Shown: positions 36,657 to 45,250, counted from the stretch's first letter. The stretch: DNA of 64,000 bases from Pseudomonadales bacterium (GCA_041395665.1 JAWLAB010000002.1:310001-374000), one strand, 5' to 3'. Program-made: numbers and translations. Notes: generated by a model not told the origin, from the letters alone.

Positions 36657-37658
36657 TTAAAACGAGTGGATGGAAGACGGCAACTTGCGCGCCGCGTGAA
36701 TTTGAATTTGGAAACCATTGCGTAAAGCCAAATACTGACTGTGCTCGCAAGCAAAACCGGCTTGCGTTAACCAATCGGTTAAATCATTCGGATCAAAACC
36801 GAGCCAAATATCGCCGCACGATTCTTTCACCCAAGTTTGTTGATGGTGCGACAGCTCGCAAATCAACAGCACCGCTTGCGGCGGCAATAAATGACTAATT
36901 GCCGCGATGACTTCTGCCGGTGATGAAGTGTGGTGCAACACCATATTCAACACCACACAATCTGGCTGAATCGTCGGCGACAACTCTGCAATTTCACAGC
37001 ACTGCAACGAGACATTGTTTAATTGTTGCTCGCGCACAGTTTCAGCGGCTTGCGCCAACATCGGTTGGTTGTTGTCGATAGCCAACACCGTTGTAAAACG
37101 CGCAGCTAATTCACTGAGAAACTGCCCGTTACCGGGGCCAATCTCTATTGCGTGTTGACGCGCAGGCAGCACCAAACGATCCAACAACGCCGCCACCGCC
37201 GAACCATACAATTCGTAATCCGCAATTTGTTCTTGCTGCTGACGAAACAGCGCAGCGTTTTCTGCAAAAAATTCTTTTGAACTCGCCGTGCGCTCGCGTT
37301 GCACAGCCAGTAAACGCTCGGCGATTTCCGCATCCAACGGCATGCCATCTACGCGTGCGAACAACGCCTGCTGCAACGCGGCATCCGCCACTTCTGCGGC
37401 GGTCACACGGCGATAAAAAATGGTATTGCCCTCACGGCGCGTCGCCACCAAACCGGCCTGTGCCAAGATTTTCAGGTGATGGCTCATGCCCGATTGCTTC
37501 ACCGCCAGCAAGCTGCACAGCTCCAACACAGCGAAGGAATCTTGCTTCAGCAGACGCAACACCATCAGCCGTAGCGGATCCGCTACAGCTTTCAAATAGC
37601 TGGCCAAATGCAGGCTATCGCTGCTGGGGTCAGGTGTTGAGGTGGCGTGGGGCAACAT
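36657..37658 (-). CDS. ArsR-type regulator fused to a SAM-dependent methyltransferase domain (SahR-like)
   Basis: The N terminus (about 20-105) is an ArsR winged helix: LKAVADPLRLMVLRLL, the recognition helix KQSGMSHHLKILAQAGLV and the wing RREGNTIFYRR. From about residue 170 on it has a class I methyltransferase fold with IEIGPGNGQFLSEL as the SAM loop. Proteins of this design beside metK or ahcY are known as methionine-cycle regulators; SahR senses S-adenosylhomocysteine. The gene precedes metK, and a perfect palindrome stands about 58 bases ahead of the chosen start (37658; the ATG at 37679 is the alternative). The domain call is firm, the SahR role an inference. Confidence 0.83.
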   Translation of the reverse strand: MLPHATSTPDPSSDSLHLASYLKAVADPLRLMVLRLLKQDSFAVLELCSLLAVKQSGMSHHLKILAQAGLVATRREGNTIFYRRVTAAEVADAALQQALFARVDGMPLDAEIAERLLAVQRERTASSKEFFAENAALFRQQQEQIADYELYGSAVAALLDRLVLPARQHAIEIGPGNGQFLSELAARFTTVLAIDNNQPMLAQAAETVREQQLNNVSLQCCEIAELSPTIQPDCVVLNMVLHHTSSPAEVIAAISHLLPPQAVLLICELSHHQQTWVKESCGDIWLGFDPNDLTDWLTQAGFACEHSQYLALRNGFQIQIHAARKLPSSIHSF

Positions 37659-37715
37659 GACCGTATCGGCGCATCGCAAACAAAATTTGGGACGGCGATA
37701 CTAGCAGAGCCTGAA

Positions 37716-37741
37716 GCTATATCAAAGTTTTTTGATATAGC
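37716..37741. promoter_or_regulatory. Perfect palindrome upstream of the ArsR-metK operon, probable operator
   Basis: GCTATATCAAA-gttt-TTTGATATAGC: 11-base arms match perfectly around a four-base centre. It lies between the regulator start and the end of secB. On the minus strand no T run follows, so it is a poor secB terminator. An autoregulatory site for the ArsR protein fits better. Confidence 0.65.
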
Positions 37742-37759
37742 TTTTTAGCATCCAGAAAG

Positions 37760-38197
37760 TTAATGCGTAACTGTATCTTCTGGCTTAGGTTGGAAACTCA
37801 AGGCATCAAAATTGATCGGCGGCAACAGCAATGGAGCCAATGAGGCGTGTTGCAGCAGGCTATCAATCAATTGGCGCGCGTAGGGAAACAGGATTGTTGG
37901 GCACTGCGTGGAGGTAATTTTGCGTAACTGCTCTTCATTCGCGCCGCGAATACCAAAAATACCCGCCTGATGCACTTCCACTAAAAACAGCACCTGCTCA
38001 CCTTCTTTTGCGGTGATGGTCAATGTCAGCACCACTTCGTAGTGATCTTCCGCCACCGTAGTAACCGACATGGCAATGTCTTGTTCAATCGCAGGTGAAA
38101 TCTGTTTGTTAAACAGCAACACGCCCTGCGGCGACTCAAAAGAGACATCCTTGATATAGACGCGCTGGATACCGAACTGCAAACCTTCTTCTGACAT
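37760..38197 (-). CDS. secB: Protein-export chaperone SecB
   Basis: A tetrameric cytosolic chaperone that delivers unfolded preproteins to SecA. About 145 residues. QRVYIKDVSFESPQGV at the start and the later GVFGI-like segment (AGIFGIRGANEEQL) followed by CPTILFPYARQLID are typical. The ATG at 38197 has GGAG upstream; the codons above it are not conserved. Third gene of the rhodanese-grxC-secB set seen in Pseudomonas. Confidence 0.95.
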   Translation of the reverse strand: MSEEGLQFGIQRVYIKDVSFESPQGVLLFNKQISPAIEQDIAMSVTTVAEDHYEVVLTLTITAKEGEQVLFLVEVHQAGIFGIRGANEEQLRKITSTQCPTILFPYARQLIDSLLQHASLAPLLLPPINFDALSFQPKPEDTVTH

Positions 38198-38216
38198 AAC
38201 TTTCTCCATCAATACT

Positions 38217-38480
38217 CTAAGCGTGAGTAACTGCTAACAAACCATCCAACTCACCAGCATCATCCAGTGCGTGTAAGTCATCGCAACCACCAATGTGGCG
38301 TTCGCCTATCCAGATTTGCGGCACCGTGTTGCGACCCGCGCGCGCCGCCATTTCAGCACGCACATCGCTGCGACCATCAACGCAAATTTCTTCAAATACC
38401 ACGCCTTTGCTGGTCAGCAAAGCTTTAGCGCGGCGACAAAAAGGGCAGAAATCTGACGAATAAACAGTGACTTTAGGCAC
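38217..38480 (-). CDS. grxC: Glutaredoxin 3 (GrxC)
   Basis: A small glutathione-dependent oxidoreductase of 87 residues. The active site is CPFCRRAK, slightly different from the CPYC form of E. coli; the cis-Pro is in NTVPQIWIG, and HIGGCDDLHAL is the glutathione-binding end. Located between the rhodanese gene and secB with gaps of a few bases. Confidence 0.93.
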   Translation of the reverse strand: MPKVTVYSSDFCPFCRRAKALLTSKGVVFEEICVDGRSDVRAEMAARAGRNTVPQIWIGERHIGGCDDLHALDDAGELDGLLAVTHA

Positions 38481-38484
38481 GACA

Positions 38485-38895
38485 TCAGCCTCCTTTCACG
38501 ACGGGCAGATTGGATGCCGTCCACTCGCTCATACCGCCATTTAAGCGCGACACCTGATAGCCTGCTTGCCGCAGCGTACGCCCCACCGTGGCGCTGTGTT
38601 GGCCCATTTTATCGACGAGCACCACAGGGCGCGCCTTATCCAATTCCGCCATGCGCTCTGCCAATTTGGCGTAAGGAATGTTGATGGCATCAACGACATG
38701 CCCTTCACGAAACTCTTTCGGCTCACGCAAATCCACCACCACCGCATTGGCGTTGTTCACCTGATGTGTCAGTTGATGTATCGAAACACCCGCGCCAGCA
38801 CGGCGGTTTTCATTCCACAAATACAAGCCAACCAACGACAACAGCAACGACACCAACATCCACTGCTGACTGATAAAAGTAAGAAATTGAGCCAT
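38485..38895 (-). CDS. Membrane-anchored rhodanese-like protein
   Basis: A single N-terminal membrane helix (about 10-28, WMLVSLLLSLVGLYLW) is followed by a rhodanese fold from NANAVVVDLREPKEFREGHV onward. At the place of the catalytic Cys the loop reads VVLVDKMGQHSATVGR with Asp, so no persulfide can form and the domain is probably inactive as a sulfurtransferase. First gene of the set with grxC and secB. Confidence 0.85.
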   Translation of the reverse strand: MAQFLTFISQQWMLVSLLLSLVGLYLWNENRRAGAGVSIHQLTHQVNNANAVVVDLREPKEFREGHVVDAINIPYAKLAERMAELDKARPVVLVDKMGQHSATVGRTLRQAGYQVSRLNGGMSEWTASNLPVVKGG

Positions 38896-38938
38896 AAAGA
38901 ATGTGACTGAGCAGTTTTAGGGAGCGGCAGTATACACG

Positions 38939-38966
38939 GCTAATTTGGCGCTACGCGCAGGATGAA
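38939..38966. repeat. Left direct repeat flanking the toxin-antitoxin cassette
   Basis: 28 bases (GCTAATTTGGCGCTACGCGC then AGGATGAA) match 39618-39645 at 26 of 28 positions. Read on the minus strand it encodes FILRVAPN and a stop, a second copy of the C terminus of the methyltransferase gene at 39619. Confidence 0.8.
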
Positions 38967-38985
38967 CCTCCACCACGCGACCAAA

Positions 38986-39003
38986 GTGTTACCATGGTGA
39001 CAC
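38986..39003. promoter_or_regulatory. Probable operator of the toxin-antitoxin operon
   Basis: GTGTTACCATGGTGACAC is a palindrome in 16 of 18 positions, centred on CCATGG, 24 bases before the antitoxin start. This is the usual location of the site through which RHH antitoxins repress their own operon. Confidence 0.6.
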
Positions 39004-39026
39004 CAATCTTAAGGCGGCAAACAGCT

Positions 39027-39323
39027 ATGCCCATCACATCGCCTACCACATCTCTTAAATTGCCAGAAGAAGTGAAAAAACTCGCCACTACAGCTGCGCA
39101 AATGCAAGGCATCACGCCGCACGCTTTTATGGTGGATGCCATTCGCACTGCAGCAACCAACGCCGAAAAACGCGCACAGCTCATTGCTGATGCCACAGCT
39201 ACTAGAGAAGAAACACTCGCGTCCGGTCAAGGCTATGCTGCTGACGAAGTGCACGCCTATCTGCAAGCGCGTGTACAAGGAAAAACAGCAAGAAAACCGA
39301 GAAGCAAAACTTGGCGCGCTTAA
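39027..39323 (+). CDS. Ribbon-helix-helix antitoxin
   Basis: A 98-residue protein beginning TTSLKLPEEVKKLATTAAQ, a beta strand and helix typical of CopG/RHH DNA-binding antitoxins. ITPHAFMVDAIRTA forms the second helix. The long Ala/Glu-rich C-terminal helix should wrap the toxin. The ATG at 39027 is preferred to the one at 38994, which overlaps the probable operator. Its last 13 bases overlap the toxin gene. Confidence 0.82.
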   Translation: MPITSPTTSLKLPEEVKKLATTAAQMQGITPHAFMVDAIRTAATNAEKRAQLIADATATREETLASGQGYAADEVHAYLQARVQGKTARKPRSKTWRA

Positions 39324-39607
39324 TTTATTCCCAACAAGCGTTTGCTGATCTGGATCGACTCACGGATTTTCTTTTACAGACAGAACCTACGGCTGTCACT
39401 GAAACCATTCACCTGATTACTGAGGCGATACAAATACTCAACAATCATCCACTGATTGGTCGCGCAGTTGAACAAGAATTGAGAGAACTGGTTATTTCTC
39501 GCGGGCAATCTGGCTATCTGGCTTTGTACAGCTACGAGCAGAAAGAGGATGTTGTACTGATCCTTGCCATACATCATCAGCGTGAAGCGGGCTACACGCC
39601 TGACTAA
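39311..39607 (+). CDS. RelE/ParE-family toxin
   Basis: 98 residues beginning LIYSQQAFADLDRLTDFL, the first strand and helices of the RelE/ParE fold, with IGRAVEQELRELVISRGQSGYLALY and a final VLILAIHHQREAGY as in ParE toxins. It starts with TTG inside the antitoxin gene, so translation is coupled. ParE members poison gyrase and RelE members cleave mRNA; the sequence alone does not decide which, though ParE looks closer. Confidence 0.85.
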   Translation: MARLIYSQQAFADLDRLTDFLLQTEPTAVTETIHLITEAIQILNNHPLIGRAVEQELRELVISRGQSGYLALYSYEQKEDVVLILAIHHQREAGYTPD

Positions 39608-39617
39608 ACTTTCAATA

Positions 39618-39645
39618 GCTAATTTGGCACCACGCGCAGGATGAA
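39618..39645. repeat. Right direct repeat flanking the toxin-antitoxin cassette
   Basis: The partner of 38939-38966. It is the real 3' end of the methyltransferase gene (FILRVVPN and stop, minus strand). The two copies enclose 651 bases holding only the toxin-antitoxin pair. Confidence 0.8.
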
Positions 39646-40686
39646 GCCCTTCAAATAGCGCTCACTCGCCTGCTCGTCCAGCCAGTTAGGGAAGCTGGCA
39701 GGCTGTTCCAATCGTTGCAACACTTGCAAGCGACAGCCTTTTTGCTGCGCGGCTTGCAGCAAATCTTTTTCGTACTGCGTCCATGAAATTTGTGCGGAGT
39801 TGATGGAGGTAATCAACAACCCATTCGGTGCCAGCACATCCAACAACAAACATGCAGCGCAGTTAATCTTTTGCTGTCGAAAATACGCTTTATCGCTGCG
39901 CGAAAATGAAGGCGGATCGGCAATCACCATGTCATAGGCTGGCTGTTTTCCCTGTGCAATTTCACGTTTCAAGCGCGGCAACCACTCAAAGACATCGCCG
40001 GCAATCCAACGTGCACGTTCATCGCGCAAACCGTTTAGTTCGCCATTTTCTTGTGCCCAACGCGTGGTGGCTTTGGATAAATCCAAGGTTGTGACATGAC
40101 TCGCACCACCCAAGGCCGCCGCAACAGACAAACTGCCGGTGTAAGCGAATGTATTCAACACGCACAGATTTTTGCTGTTGTGCAACAACCACTGGCGTAG
40201 CGGTGCGTGATCTAAAAACAGCCCTGGATGCTTCACGCCTTGCAACTGTACGGAAAATTGCGCTGCGCCTTCATGCACCACAAAACGCTCGGCGGGCGGC
40301 GTACCAAACAACACAACAGGATCACCAATCACACCTTTGCGCGGTCGATATTGCAACACCGCTGAAGCGAAATACTTCTGCAAAAAAACGATCAGCGGTT
40401 GCTGCAGTTTTTCTGCAAACAGTGATCGACCACCATCGCCCTTTTCTGCATCCCAAAAAGTCAGCCACGCATGACCGCCAAAGCGATCTATCGACAACTG
40501 TTGCAGCAGGGTGCGAAATTTCGTCTCGCCACACACTACTTCGCCCGCGCCGTGAAAAACGCGCAGCGCGTTGCTCTTTTGCAAAGCGAGTATGGATTCT
40601 CGCCGCGCAAAAGCCGGTGCGAGATTATTTTCTAACAACGCATCCAACACCCTGCAATCAGCCTTGCGGCGGCGCGGTGTTGGCAA
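39619..40686 (-). CDS. Class I SAM-dependent rRNA methyltransferase, RlmI/RlmK-like
   Basis: A 355-residue methyltransferase. LNTFAYTGSLSVAAALGGA is the SAM-binding motif I region, TLDLSK motif II, and IADPPSFSRS the catalytic DPP motif of m5C/m2G 23S rRNA methylases. GLFLDHAPLRQWL before motif I is typical of RlmI and the C-terminal half of RlmKL. I see no clear PUA domain, so it is not a full RlmI. Its 3' end is duplicated 680 bases away on the far side of the toxin-antitoxin pair. Its start overlaps the GST gene by 29 bases. Confidence 0.85.
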   Translation of the reverse strand: MPTPRRRKADCRVLDALLENNLAPAFARRESILALQKSNALRVFHGAGEVVCGETKFRTLLQQLSIDRFGGHAWLTFWDAEKGDGGRSLFAEKLQQPLIVFLQKYFASAVLQYRPRKGVIGDPVVLFGTPPAERFVVHEGAAQFSVQLQGVKHPGLFLDHAPLRQWLLHNSKNLCVLNTFAYTGSLSVAAALGGASHVTTLDLSKATTRWAQENGELNGLRDERARWIAGDVFEWLPRLKREIAQGKQPAYDMVIADPPSFSRSDKAYFRQQKINCAACLLLDVLAPNGLLITSINSAQISWTQYEKDLLQAAQQKGCRLQVLQRLEQPASFPNWLDEQASERYLKGFILRVVPN

Positions 40687-41242
40687 AGTGTGCGTATTGA
40701 TTCATATCAATGAGCAACTTTTGCAGCGACGCAAGCCCATCTATCGACAAACGCTTTCTGAACAGCGCCCAATCAAGGAAGCAGGCGATACGCAACTCCG
40801 CTTCACTAAACGGTGCTGCGCTAGAAAATGTCAATTTATTTAACTCTGCCAAACCCGTTTGTAAACGCGCTTGCTGGCGCGCCATGTAAACACTGCTCGT
40901 TGGCGTCACGCCGTCTTTTTCCAAATAAAACAGATTGATAGCCGCATCTAGCAAAGTATTGGCTGTACAAAAATCATTAAACGCCGCCAGCGTGTTTTTA
41001 TCATCGTTAAAAAATGTTTTACCACTTTTTTCACGGATATATTTCAAAATTGCGCTGGAATCACTCAAATGTTTTTCTTGCCCGTTTTCCGTGTATTTCA
41101 AAAACGGCACTTTTTGCGTGGGTGACAGCGTGGCGCTGGCGGCTGCATCCGTTTCGACAAACACACAGGGCATGCCACTTTCCAATAAAGCAATGCGGAT
41201 GTGGCGCACATAAGGTGAGGTAAAACTTCCGTAAAGTTTCAT
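40658..41242 (-). CDS. Glutathione S-transferase family protein
   Basis: A 194-residue GST. The N-terminal thioredoxin fold starts MKLYGSFTSPYVRHIRIALLE, with SPYVRH as the likely active-site loop; QKVPFLKY holds the cis-Pro and LSDSSAILKYI the glutathione-binding Ser pair. The C-terminal helical domain is normal. The ATG at 41242 is chosen over 41260. It overlaps the following methyltransferase gene. Confidence 0.9.
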   Translation of the reverse strand: MKLYGSFTSPYVRHIRIALLESGMPCVFVETDAAASATLSPTQKVPFLKYTENGQEKHLSDSSAILKYIREKSGKTFFNDDKNTLAAFNDFCTANTLLDAAINLFYLEKDGVTPTSSVYMARQQARLQTGLAELNKLTFSSAAPFSEAELRIACFLDWALFRKRLSIDGLASLQKLLIDMNQYAHFANTAPPQG

Positions 41243-41260
41243 ACTATTTCTCCTCAACAC

Positions 41261-41650
41261 TCAACCCGCACAAATAAATTCAACATAGTTGCCATCGGGA
41301 TCTTGCAACTGACAGCAGCGCAGCGCCAGGGCGCAGATTCGCGAATATCCACCGCAATTGAACGCAGGTTTTGCAATCGGCGACGACTTCATCGAGATTG
41401 CTGATGTTGATGGTCAAATAGCGAATACCATTGCGACGTGCAACGCGCCTGTCTTACTCAATCGCGTTATCCGCCGCGATGATGCGCAAAATGCTGTTGC
41501 CGCAAACGAGGCGGTGAATCGTGCCTAAGCCCGGAATGGAATCGACGGCTCTTGCGCCAAGCCCAACGCATCGCGATAAAACGCCAGCATTTTTCGCGTT
41601 GTTGGTGATGATGCCGACATCGAGCGCTTCTTTTGCGAGGTAACAGCCAT
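41261..41650 (-). pseudogene. Broken VOC-family (glyoxalase/dioxygenase-like) gene
   Basis: Three frames together give a small VOC protein. It starts MAVTSQKKRS, continues as LDVGIITNNA, then KMLAFYRDALGLAQEPSIPF, GTIHRLVCGNSILRIIAADN and GIRYLTINISNLDEVVADC, and ends DPDGNYVEFICAG. At least three frame changes are needed (near 41588, 41528 and 41458), plus one more near 41350. No complete protein can be made. It is either a decayed gene or poor consensus sequence. Confidence 0.7.
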
Positions 41651-41753
41651 AACAATTCTCCTGTGTGAAATACGGCGGTGTTGCGGAAACGTGCAGTGTA
41701 ACGGCGGCAGCAGCTCAGGATAAACTGAGCGCCCCTTTTTGGACGCAACCACT

Positions 41754-42226
41754 ATGTCTGTTGCCGGCTTTCATCCGGGGCCTCTGGCCTACTTTGAGGA
41801 CATGACGCCCGATTTCGTCGCCCGCGCGGGCGGCTATCTCGTCACCGAGGCGAAATCTCCCGAATTCGGGCGCCGTTTCGATCAGACCTTTCCACACCGA
41901 CCCCATCGCCGCCAAAGATTCCGTGTTCAGGCAGTTGGTCCGCCCCGGCTTTGCTCATCATCTGCGCGCTCGTGGCTGGTGAACAACCTCGACCGCTGCC
42001 CCGCCTACTCCGCCGGTTTGGGTGTGGAGCACATGAACTTGCTGCTACCCGTTTGCGCGGGCGATGTGCTGCGTTTGGAAGTTCGCGTACTGGAAGCGCG
42101 GCTGTCGAAATCTCACGCCCCGACCACGGCATCGTCACCTGCAAAAATCTGCTGTTCAACCAGCGCGATGAACTGGTGATGGAACTCACGCCCAAGATGT
42201 TGGTGCGTTGCAGAAATCTTCCATAA
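41754..42226 (+). pseudogene. Broken MaoC-like hydratase gene
   Basis: The start MSVAGFHPGPLAYFEDMTPD is intact. After about 41880 the expected FHTDPIAAKDSVF, with the hotdog-fold Asp/His region, lies in another frame, then VNNLDRCPAYSAGLGVEHMN returns to the first. The end (RPDHGIVTCKNLLFNQRDEL to RNLP) is in a third. Three frame changes break the gene. The pieces match MaoC-type enoyl-CoA hydratases, like the intact copy at 51818. Confidence 0.7.
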
Positions 42227-44067
42227 GCTGTTGCGTTAGCATAAAAATAATTCCGCCCCCGCTAAAAATACAACAAGGATTTTCAGGCATAATTCGGCTT
42301 CTTTTTTGCCAACTTTTTTCAACAGTGCTGTGATGCAGGCTCGTATTTAAGAAAATAGGTGCGAAATGCGCACTACATCAACTGCGCTATGACGAAACAC
42401 GCCCGGGCGTTGGGCTACTGGTTTAGTTTACCAACGCTGGGGCTACCTGATAGGCGTTGGTTTACCAACCTCACGTATTGCTAGTTTCCTCTGCTATCCG
42501 TCTGCCCTACTCTCTTTAAACGCAAACACGCAATCACGCAAACACGCAAACACGTCAATTGTCCAACCATATTTCTTGTTATTGCTAACTATTTGATACA
42601 CACCATTTTTTTATGGCCAACACTTTTTACTTCGCTGTCTGACCCGCCATCTACATTGCTAATGCTAAACGGCATCTGGCTACTGCCACTTTCGCACAAT
42701 ACCAACACATTCCCTAACCTAATATGCATCACTGCTGGCAGTTCTATGATTGGGCTTGCCGCATGGATACGATCTTTCCTACTTTTTTACCCATTGCTCG
42801 CCAGCGTAGCAATTTGCTTTATCGGCTTTTCTTTGCTTGCGTCGGGAATACAAAAAAATAGCTCATATTTTTATTTTGAGCGCATTATTTTTTCCTGCTG
42901 TTCAAGTCATGCACACCCACAAAGTCAGCGGGAAGATTGCCTACATTACCACTGCATCGAATGCATGGACAGACACACCTCAACTCAAAAAACTGGGCTA
43001 CGACACTGTTTTGCCATTATTTCCAATGTATTCACAGCCTCAACACTGCGGAATAACATGGCCTGCTGCCCAGCCTAAAAGAAGAGATTTCCATCGCTTT
43101 TTTGGCTGCTTTTACAATCGAACCGCTTTCTATTTGGTAGCTATAAAAATGTGACTTTTATTGATAGCTACCACCAACAATAAACTCCTCAGTGAAGATA
43201 ACGAAAACATGCCGACTTATGGTTAACGCATAAGTAAATATCCAATGATTTCCTCAGAGACTATGCTACAAAATTCCGCACGATACAAAAAACTATCCCA
43301 GCTTCCACCGATGCATACATAGCCACATGGATTTCTCTGCAAGCCCACACAAAATACACCTTTAGTATCTGGATGTGGTCTGAAAATCCAAGCAACATAA
43401 CGATTGCTTTTTTTCATTATGACAGAGCATCTGTTATTGCAAAAAAAGTTGTCAGACTAACCTCACAGCCTCAGCGTTTTTTTATCAGCAGCGAAACATC
43501 CAATGCTGGCAATTACGGTCTAAGTATTGGCAATATGCCTTTTACCAATGACAATTCCGTGCCATCGCCCATGCCACTGTCGCTCTATGCTTGGGGGCCT
43601 CAGCTAGAAGCAGGCTCAGCAATGACGGCATATACCGACACTGATATTAAAGACATTCACCCAGATGTTTTGCGCCCAAAACGTCCATTATTGCTAGTCG
43701 CCAACATCCTTGCCATTTTTGCCGCGCTACTGTTTCTGGTGCAAAATCACAAAACACTGTTCGCTAATCCAGCGCGCCTTATGGCTGTTTCCATTGTTAT
43801 TTTTTCATTCGCTCAAGCTTTAATCATCATCCCCGAACAATGCTTCATCATCGCGCCAATGATTTTTATTTGGCTACTGGCATGCACTCAACTCTTCTCC
43901 TGCGTTAGCGCAAAACTACGCCAGTTCCCAGTGCTCAGTTAGCTCTACAGACTGCCGCTGCTCGCCTGCGCTGGACTTAGGGAACACCCCCGCCCGCGTG
44001 GTATCATCGCCGCCCGTTTTTCAGCCCTGCTTGGCTGATATCCGCTCCCTATTTTGCGAGACTGCCC
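42227..44067. other. Gene-poor, AT-richer stretch with remnants of membrane and jelly-roll coding sequence
   Basis: No intact gene is recognisable in 1.8 kb. 42593-42870 (plus) reads as a hydrophobic membrane fragment (ITAGSSMIGLAAWIRSFLLF). 42837-43140 continues in another frame. 43373-43942 (plus, 189 codons) encodes a beta-rich part containing LYAWGPQLEAGSAMTAYT, a motif common in phage and cell-surface carbohydrate-binding jelly rolls, and then two membrane helices. The codons upstream (ATWISLQAHTKYTFSIWMW) are in frame but closed by a stop at about 43230. This looks like a broken surface-glycan gene. The last 120 bases, after 43942, should hold the promoter of the acyl-CoA dehydrogenase cluster. 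Confidence 0.5.
42521..42554. repeat. Short 8-base tandem repeat
   Basis: Four units of CGCAAACA, one with a single change (CGCAATCA), in the non-coding part before the remnants. A microsatellite-like repeat with no spacers, so it is not CRISPR. Confidence 0.7.
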
Positions 44068-45237
44068 ATGGATCTAGCCTATACCGATCAGCAAAAGGCC
44101 TTTCGCGCTGAAGTTCGCGCGTGGCTTGAAGCCAATGTCCCCAAAACGCCGCTGCAATCTTTCGATACCGAGGAAGGATTTAAGCAGCACCGCGAGTGGG
44201 AAGCCAAACTCAACAGCGGTCGCTGGGGCATGGTGACTTGGCCGGAAGCGCTCGGTGGTCGCGCGTGCGATTTGATCCAATGGCTGATTTTTGAAGAGGA
44301 ATACTGGCGCGCTGGCGCACCGCTGCGCGTCAATCAAAACGGCATTTTCTTGCTCGGCCCTACCTTGATGGAGTACGGCACGCCGGAGCAGAAAGCGGAC
44401 ATTCTGCCGAAAATGGCGAACGGCACCGAAGTGTGGGCGCAGGGTTGGTCTGAACCGGGCGCGGGTTCAGACATGGCGGCCATTCGCTCCAAAGCCGAGC
44501 TGACTGAAGACGGCACGCACTACATCATCAACGGGCAAAAAACTTGGTCTACCCGCGCGGTATGGGCTGATCAGTGCTTCGGCATGTTCCGCACGGACCC
44601 GAACTCTAGCCGCCACCACGGCCTGACTTTTATCCTCGTGCCGCTGAACCTACCGGGCATCACTGTGCGCCCGATTCCGCAGTTGGACGGCCTGCCCGGT
44701 TTTGCCGAAATCTTCTTCGACAATGTGAAAGTGCCGGTGGAACGCCGCCTCGGCAACGAAGGCGAAGGCTGGCAAGTGGCGATGGCGACTGCCGGTTTTG
44801 AACGCGGTTTGATGCTGCGTTCGCCTGCGCGCTTCCAAAACACAGCACGCCGCTTGGTGGAGTTGTACAAAGCCAATCGCGCCGACGCCGACCGCGACCC
44901 CACGGTGCGCGATGCCGTAACCCGCGCCTACTTGGATGCCGAAGCCTACACGCTGACCACTTACCAAACCGCTTGCCGTTTGAACAAAGGCGGCAAGATC
45001 GGTCCGGAATCTTCCACCAACAAAATCTTCTGGTCGGAGTTGGATCAACGCATGCACGAAACCGCGATGAGCATTTTGTCGGCGCGCGCGGAGTTGCTGC
45101 CGCACGCACCGGCGGCGGCTGGCGTGGGCACTTGGTTGGACGGCTTCTTGTTTGCGCAGTCTGGCCCGATTTACGCCGGCACCAACGAAATTCAACGCAA
45201 CATCATCGCTGAGCGCATGCTCGGCATGCCGCGCTAA
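44068..45237 (+). CDS. Acyl-CoA dehydrogenase, catalytic-type (alpha) subunit of a split pair
   Basis: A 389-residue FadE-like protein. GWSEPGAGSDMAAIRSKAEL and the NGQKTWST segment form the FAD/acyl-CoA domain. GFERGLM carries a Glu at the isovaleryl-CoA-dehydrogenase-type catalytic position. The usual MCAD base is Ala (IYAGTNEIQRN). The FAD-binding RxQFG motif of the C-terminal domain is absent. The next gene has RTQFG but lacks the Glu, so the two probably form an alpha2beta2 enzyme like the mycobacterial steroid FadE pairs. The stop is 13 bases before its partner. Confidence 0.88.
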   Translation: MDLAYTDQQKAFRAEVRAWLEANVPKTPLQSFDTEEGFKQHREWEAKLNSGRWGMVTWPEALGGRACDLIQWLIFEEEYWRAGAPLRVNQNGIFLLGPTLMEYGTPEQKADILPKMANGTEVWAQGWSEPGAGSDMAAIRSKAELTEDGTHYIINGQKTWSTRAVWADQCFGMFRTDPNSSRHHGLTFILVPLNLPGITVRPIPQLDGLPGFAEIFFDNVKVPVERRLGNEGEGWQVAMATAGFERGLMLRSPARFQNTARRLVELYKANRADADRDPTVRDAVTRAYLDAEAYTLTTYQTACRLNKGGKIGPESSTNKIFWSELDQRMHETAMSILSARAELLPHAPAAAGVGTWLDGFLFAQSGPIYAGTNEIQRNIIAERMLGMPR

Positions 45238-45250
45238 GAGGAGCATCGCG

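Noticed and set aside
37716..37741. The palindrome as a terminator for secB
   Set aside because: On the minus strand the stem is AT-rich and no T run follows it; an operator fits better.
42407..42470. Inverted GCGTTGG/CCAACGC repeats as a structured RNA
   Set aside because: The stems are short, loops long and no promoter or T run is convincing.
42521..42554. Possible CRISPR repeats
   Set aside because: Units are 8 bases with no spacers and no cas genes nearby.
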